Assembly (NCBI GenBank): GCA_028023455.1
Contig: JAQFVV010006255.1
Location: forward strand, 1,800,001-1,864,000
DNA: 64,000 nt
From: Epiperipatus broadwayi
Lineage: Eukaryota > Onychophora > Udeonychophora > Euonychophora > Peripatidae
Reading direction: 5' to 3'
Under the pieces are notes generated by a model that had not been told where the DNA came from, made no database searches, and saw only the letters and a program-made list of their open reading frames with translations. The number at the start of each line of letters is the position of its first letter. The stretch's first letter is position 1. The position numbers were made by a program, and so were the translations under genes. Below, in pieces: positions 61,799-64,000 of this stretch.

Positions 61799-63005
61799 GA
61801 TCTTCTCATTCTTCATCATCATCATTTTTAAACATTATTGATCCATGTAGAATGAAATTCTCTCCAAGTTTAATCTATTTTCTTCAATTCAAAGCTTCTC
61901 CATATCACACTATCAACCTTTCTTATTTTTTCATTTATTTTGCATGTATTTTTTTCTAGAGTTTTACAATCTTTTGGGATTCAGTTCAAGACTTCAACTG
62001 TTCATCTATTATCATCTTTTTAACAATGTGTCTAAGATGGCTTCATTTAAGTCCCTTATTTTTTTCAATGATGTCAGTAATACCTGTTTATTCTCTCATC
62101 TAAATATTTTCCTTTGCTCTTCTATTTACTGTCCAAATCTCAAACCCATGTGCTTTAGCATATCTATTAAAAGCTTTCGTTTTCAAAGACAGACATATTT
62201 CCTTTTAAGTTATTTTTAAATAAAAGCATCCCATCCAAGATTAATTTTATAATTAACTTCATCTATTATATTTTCAACTCTATTAGTACTCTGACTAAGA
62301 TATTTGTAATTATTAACTTCTTCTAATTTGTGATTGTCAATTTTTATTTTCTTCTGCAAAAATCCCTTGGACATTACTTTAGACTTTTTAACAACGTTAA
62401 TTGTTTATACTTATATACAGAATATAATAAATGTAATAAGTGCGCTTATACACAACTATAGAGAAGCTTGTTATATCTATAAATTAAATATAGCTTAGTA
62501 CTTTCGAGAACTTACAGCGTTCTCATAGTCATTGATGAGATTCAAATTTATTTAAATTTGATGCTAAATGGATGCTCTAATTTAAATATTTAACATTGAA
62601 TTTAAGTGATATTTAAATCTATTCAAATATATACAATTACATTCATCTCTCCATTATGATTATAATTCATCTTGCTATAAATATGAGAACGCCATAAGTT
62701 CTTGAAAGTGCTAAGCCATATTTAATTTATAGAAACAACAAGCTTCTCTATAATTGTATATAAATATTTATTACATTTAGACTTAGTATTTATCTTTAGT
62801 TGTGCTTTTTTACTTTCATGTGATAACTCTTGCAATATTTCCTGATGCTCTGAAACATTATTTCCAAAAATAACCACATTATCTGCAAAGTAATAGATGA
62901 CTTAAATAATCTTCATCTTTTTTAATTTCCTTAGGTTCTCATTTTAATCTCCAAAATACTTCTTGTAAGACCACTGTAAAAAGTTTTGGAGATTATTATA
63001 CTATA
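61799..63005 (-). pseudogene. RTE LINE 3' fragment (copy 3), interrupted
   Basis: The minus strand matches the last 1 kb of the RTE at 5426-8716. It starts at the RQGD/SISPKLF region (ctccaaaactttttacagtgg, about 62990). It continues through the catalytic FADD region, here YFADNVVIF-like with a small indel at about 62900, and the QELSHES block, and ends with the TGATGA tail at 61812-61822. A fold-back element of about 390 bp splits it at 62395-62790. Several stops and deletions are present, so it is inactive. Confidence 0.85.
62395..62790. mobile_element. Fold-back element inserted in RTE copy 3
   Basis: Arms of about 110 bp (62417-62527 and 62682-62779) are inverted copies: agaagcttgttatatctata ... 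gcttagtactttcgagaact pairs with the reverse complement of agttcttgaaagtgctaagc ... tatagaaacaacaagcttct. An AT-rich spacer of about 150 bp separates them. It lies cleanly inside RTE sequence, so it is younger than that copy. The arms share cgaaag(c/t)actaagc with the sequence just beyond the Penelope-like ORF (about 44930). Confidence 0.8.
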
Positions 63006-64000
63006 TGTAATTAAATTTTAATAAACAATAATACATAGTGCAAAAATACTTTTTACAGAAACACAAAAGGTATGTGTTAAACATTAGCACTAGGACTAAA
63101 TATTTTGAATAAAGAGACTAATTTAGAAGAGCCTTTTCAGTTTCCAATCTGATTTAAAACTTTAAATGAACTACATTAAAAAAAAGATTCTTTCTTCGCT
63201 AGATAAGTTGTTTGAGTTGTTTAACAGTGATGAATATGTTAGGATTAATCTTTTCAATTGCACTTTTTTTTTTGGGTTGTTTACTATTCATAAGTTGATA
63301 TTTGCAACACAGATTCATTAAAAATTAGTTTTGGAATGATTGTTTCTAGAATTTTACTAATAGTAGTAGTAGTAGAAACTTGCAAAATATGTTTTAATTT
63401 TTTTATTTTCTCTTAGTTCAATAATATCTGAAGTTCAGTGTTAATGATTTACTTTGGATCAAGTATATGTCACATGCCATAAATCAGGTGTTGTCAACCA
63501 GTCATTAATCTATCAATCGATTGTACCATGCTTTTAAGCAGGTCTTTATTTTTGTCAATTCTAATAGGAAATATAATAAATACTTAAAAAATGAAATAAG
63601 TTGTTATAAATTTGAAATATAAGAATATCTGCTTTGCTGATTGACAATTTTGTTCTTTAATTTGTTAGTAGATGCATAAATAAATACAAAAATTGCTCTC
63701 GTTTGCACCATATATCTTGATATAGTTTAGCCTGCACAATTAAAATTGTTTTGCAATTGACATTTTATGTTAATATGAAGTCATATAATAACAACATATG
63801 GTATTCCAGTGATTATTTATGCATATGTAACAAAACATTATAAGTGTCATAATTACTAAAAAAAAAAAAAGTTTAATTATGAAATACATTTATTGTTTCA
63901 ATTAATCCTGTATTGATTCTATATATTATTTTTAAAAAAAGTAATATTAAATGTTTATTCAGTGGTTAACCATTTACTTAATACTTGCAACATGCATACA
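63006..64000. other. AT-rich sequence, no gene seen
   Basis: A (TAG)n run occurs at 63359-63374. No coding or element features recognised. Confidence 0.4.

Noticed and set aside
1-64000. CRISPR arrays, operons, riboswitches, rRNA genes
   Set aside because: Nothing of this type is seen. The tandem repeats present lack regular unique spacers, and the sequence is clearly eukaryotic.

Overview
The window looks like intergenic or intronic DNA from an animal, probably an invertebrate. It is extremely AT-rich. It holds metazoan mobile-element families: APE-type RTE and other LINEs, a Penelope-like element, a Merlin DNA transposon, hAT elements, tRNA-derived SINEs and LTR-like leaders. I see no convincing cellular protein-coding gene, rRNA gene or CRISPR array. 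The species cannot be fixed from these data; the mix would suit a mollusc, another lophotrochozoan, a cnidarian or an arthropod.

Layout. 0-9 kb: two tRNA-SINE copies, a decayed RTE LINE (1.4-3.1 kb), and a full-length RTE insertion (5426-8716) bounded by an 11-bp target duplication. 9.3-10.8 kb: two small repeat families (periods about 378 and 412 bp) in tandem and inverted array, each with a hammerhead-ribozyme-like core. 13.4-14.5 kb: a 1.1-kb imperfect palindrome. 15-29 kb: mostly anonymous AT-rich DNA with a SINE-like unit and a LINE C-terminal remnant at 26 kb. 29.4-30.8 kb: a non-autonomous DNA transposon with a perfect 8-bp duplication. 31.4-33.1 kb: an LTR-like promoter/leader with a 308-bp tandem duplication. 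36.1-38.1 kb: a second type of LINE. 39.0-41.4 kb: a dead hAT transposon with a BED-type zinc finger. 45.0-46.3 kb: a Penelope-like element. 48.7-49.55 kb: a hAT MITE. 50.7-51.5 kb: a LINE remnant related to the one at 26 kb. 51.6-52.8 kb: a TIR element carrying a TTAGGG-like array. 53.0-54.4 kb: a repeat laid out as two direct then two inverted copies. 56.1-59.9 kb: a structurally complete Merlin transposon whose transposase is broken by one stop codon. 60.8-63.0 kb: a second LTR-like leader, then an RTE fragment split by a fold-back element.

The most notable observation is the ribozyme-like repeats at 9.3-10.8 kb. Three copies keep the CUGANGA and GAAA core, a GUC cleavage site and three helices, and the helices show compensatory or wobble substitutions between copies. 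This fits metazoan retrozymes, which are small non-autonomous retroelements. A Penelope-like element, from a group known to carry hammerhead motifs, lies in the same window.
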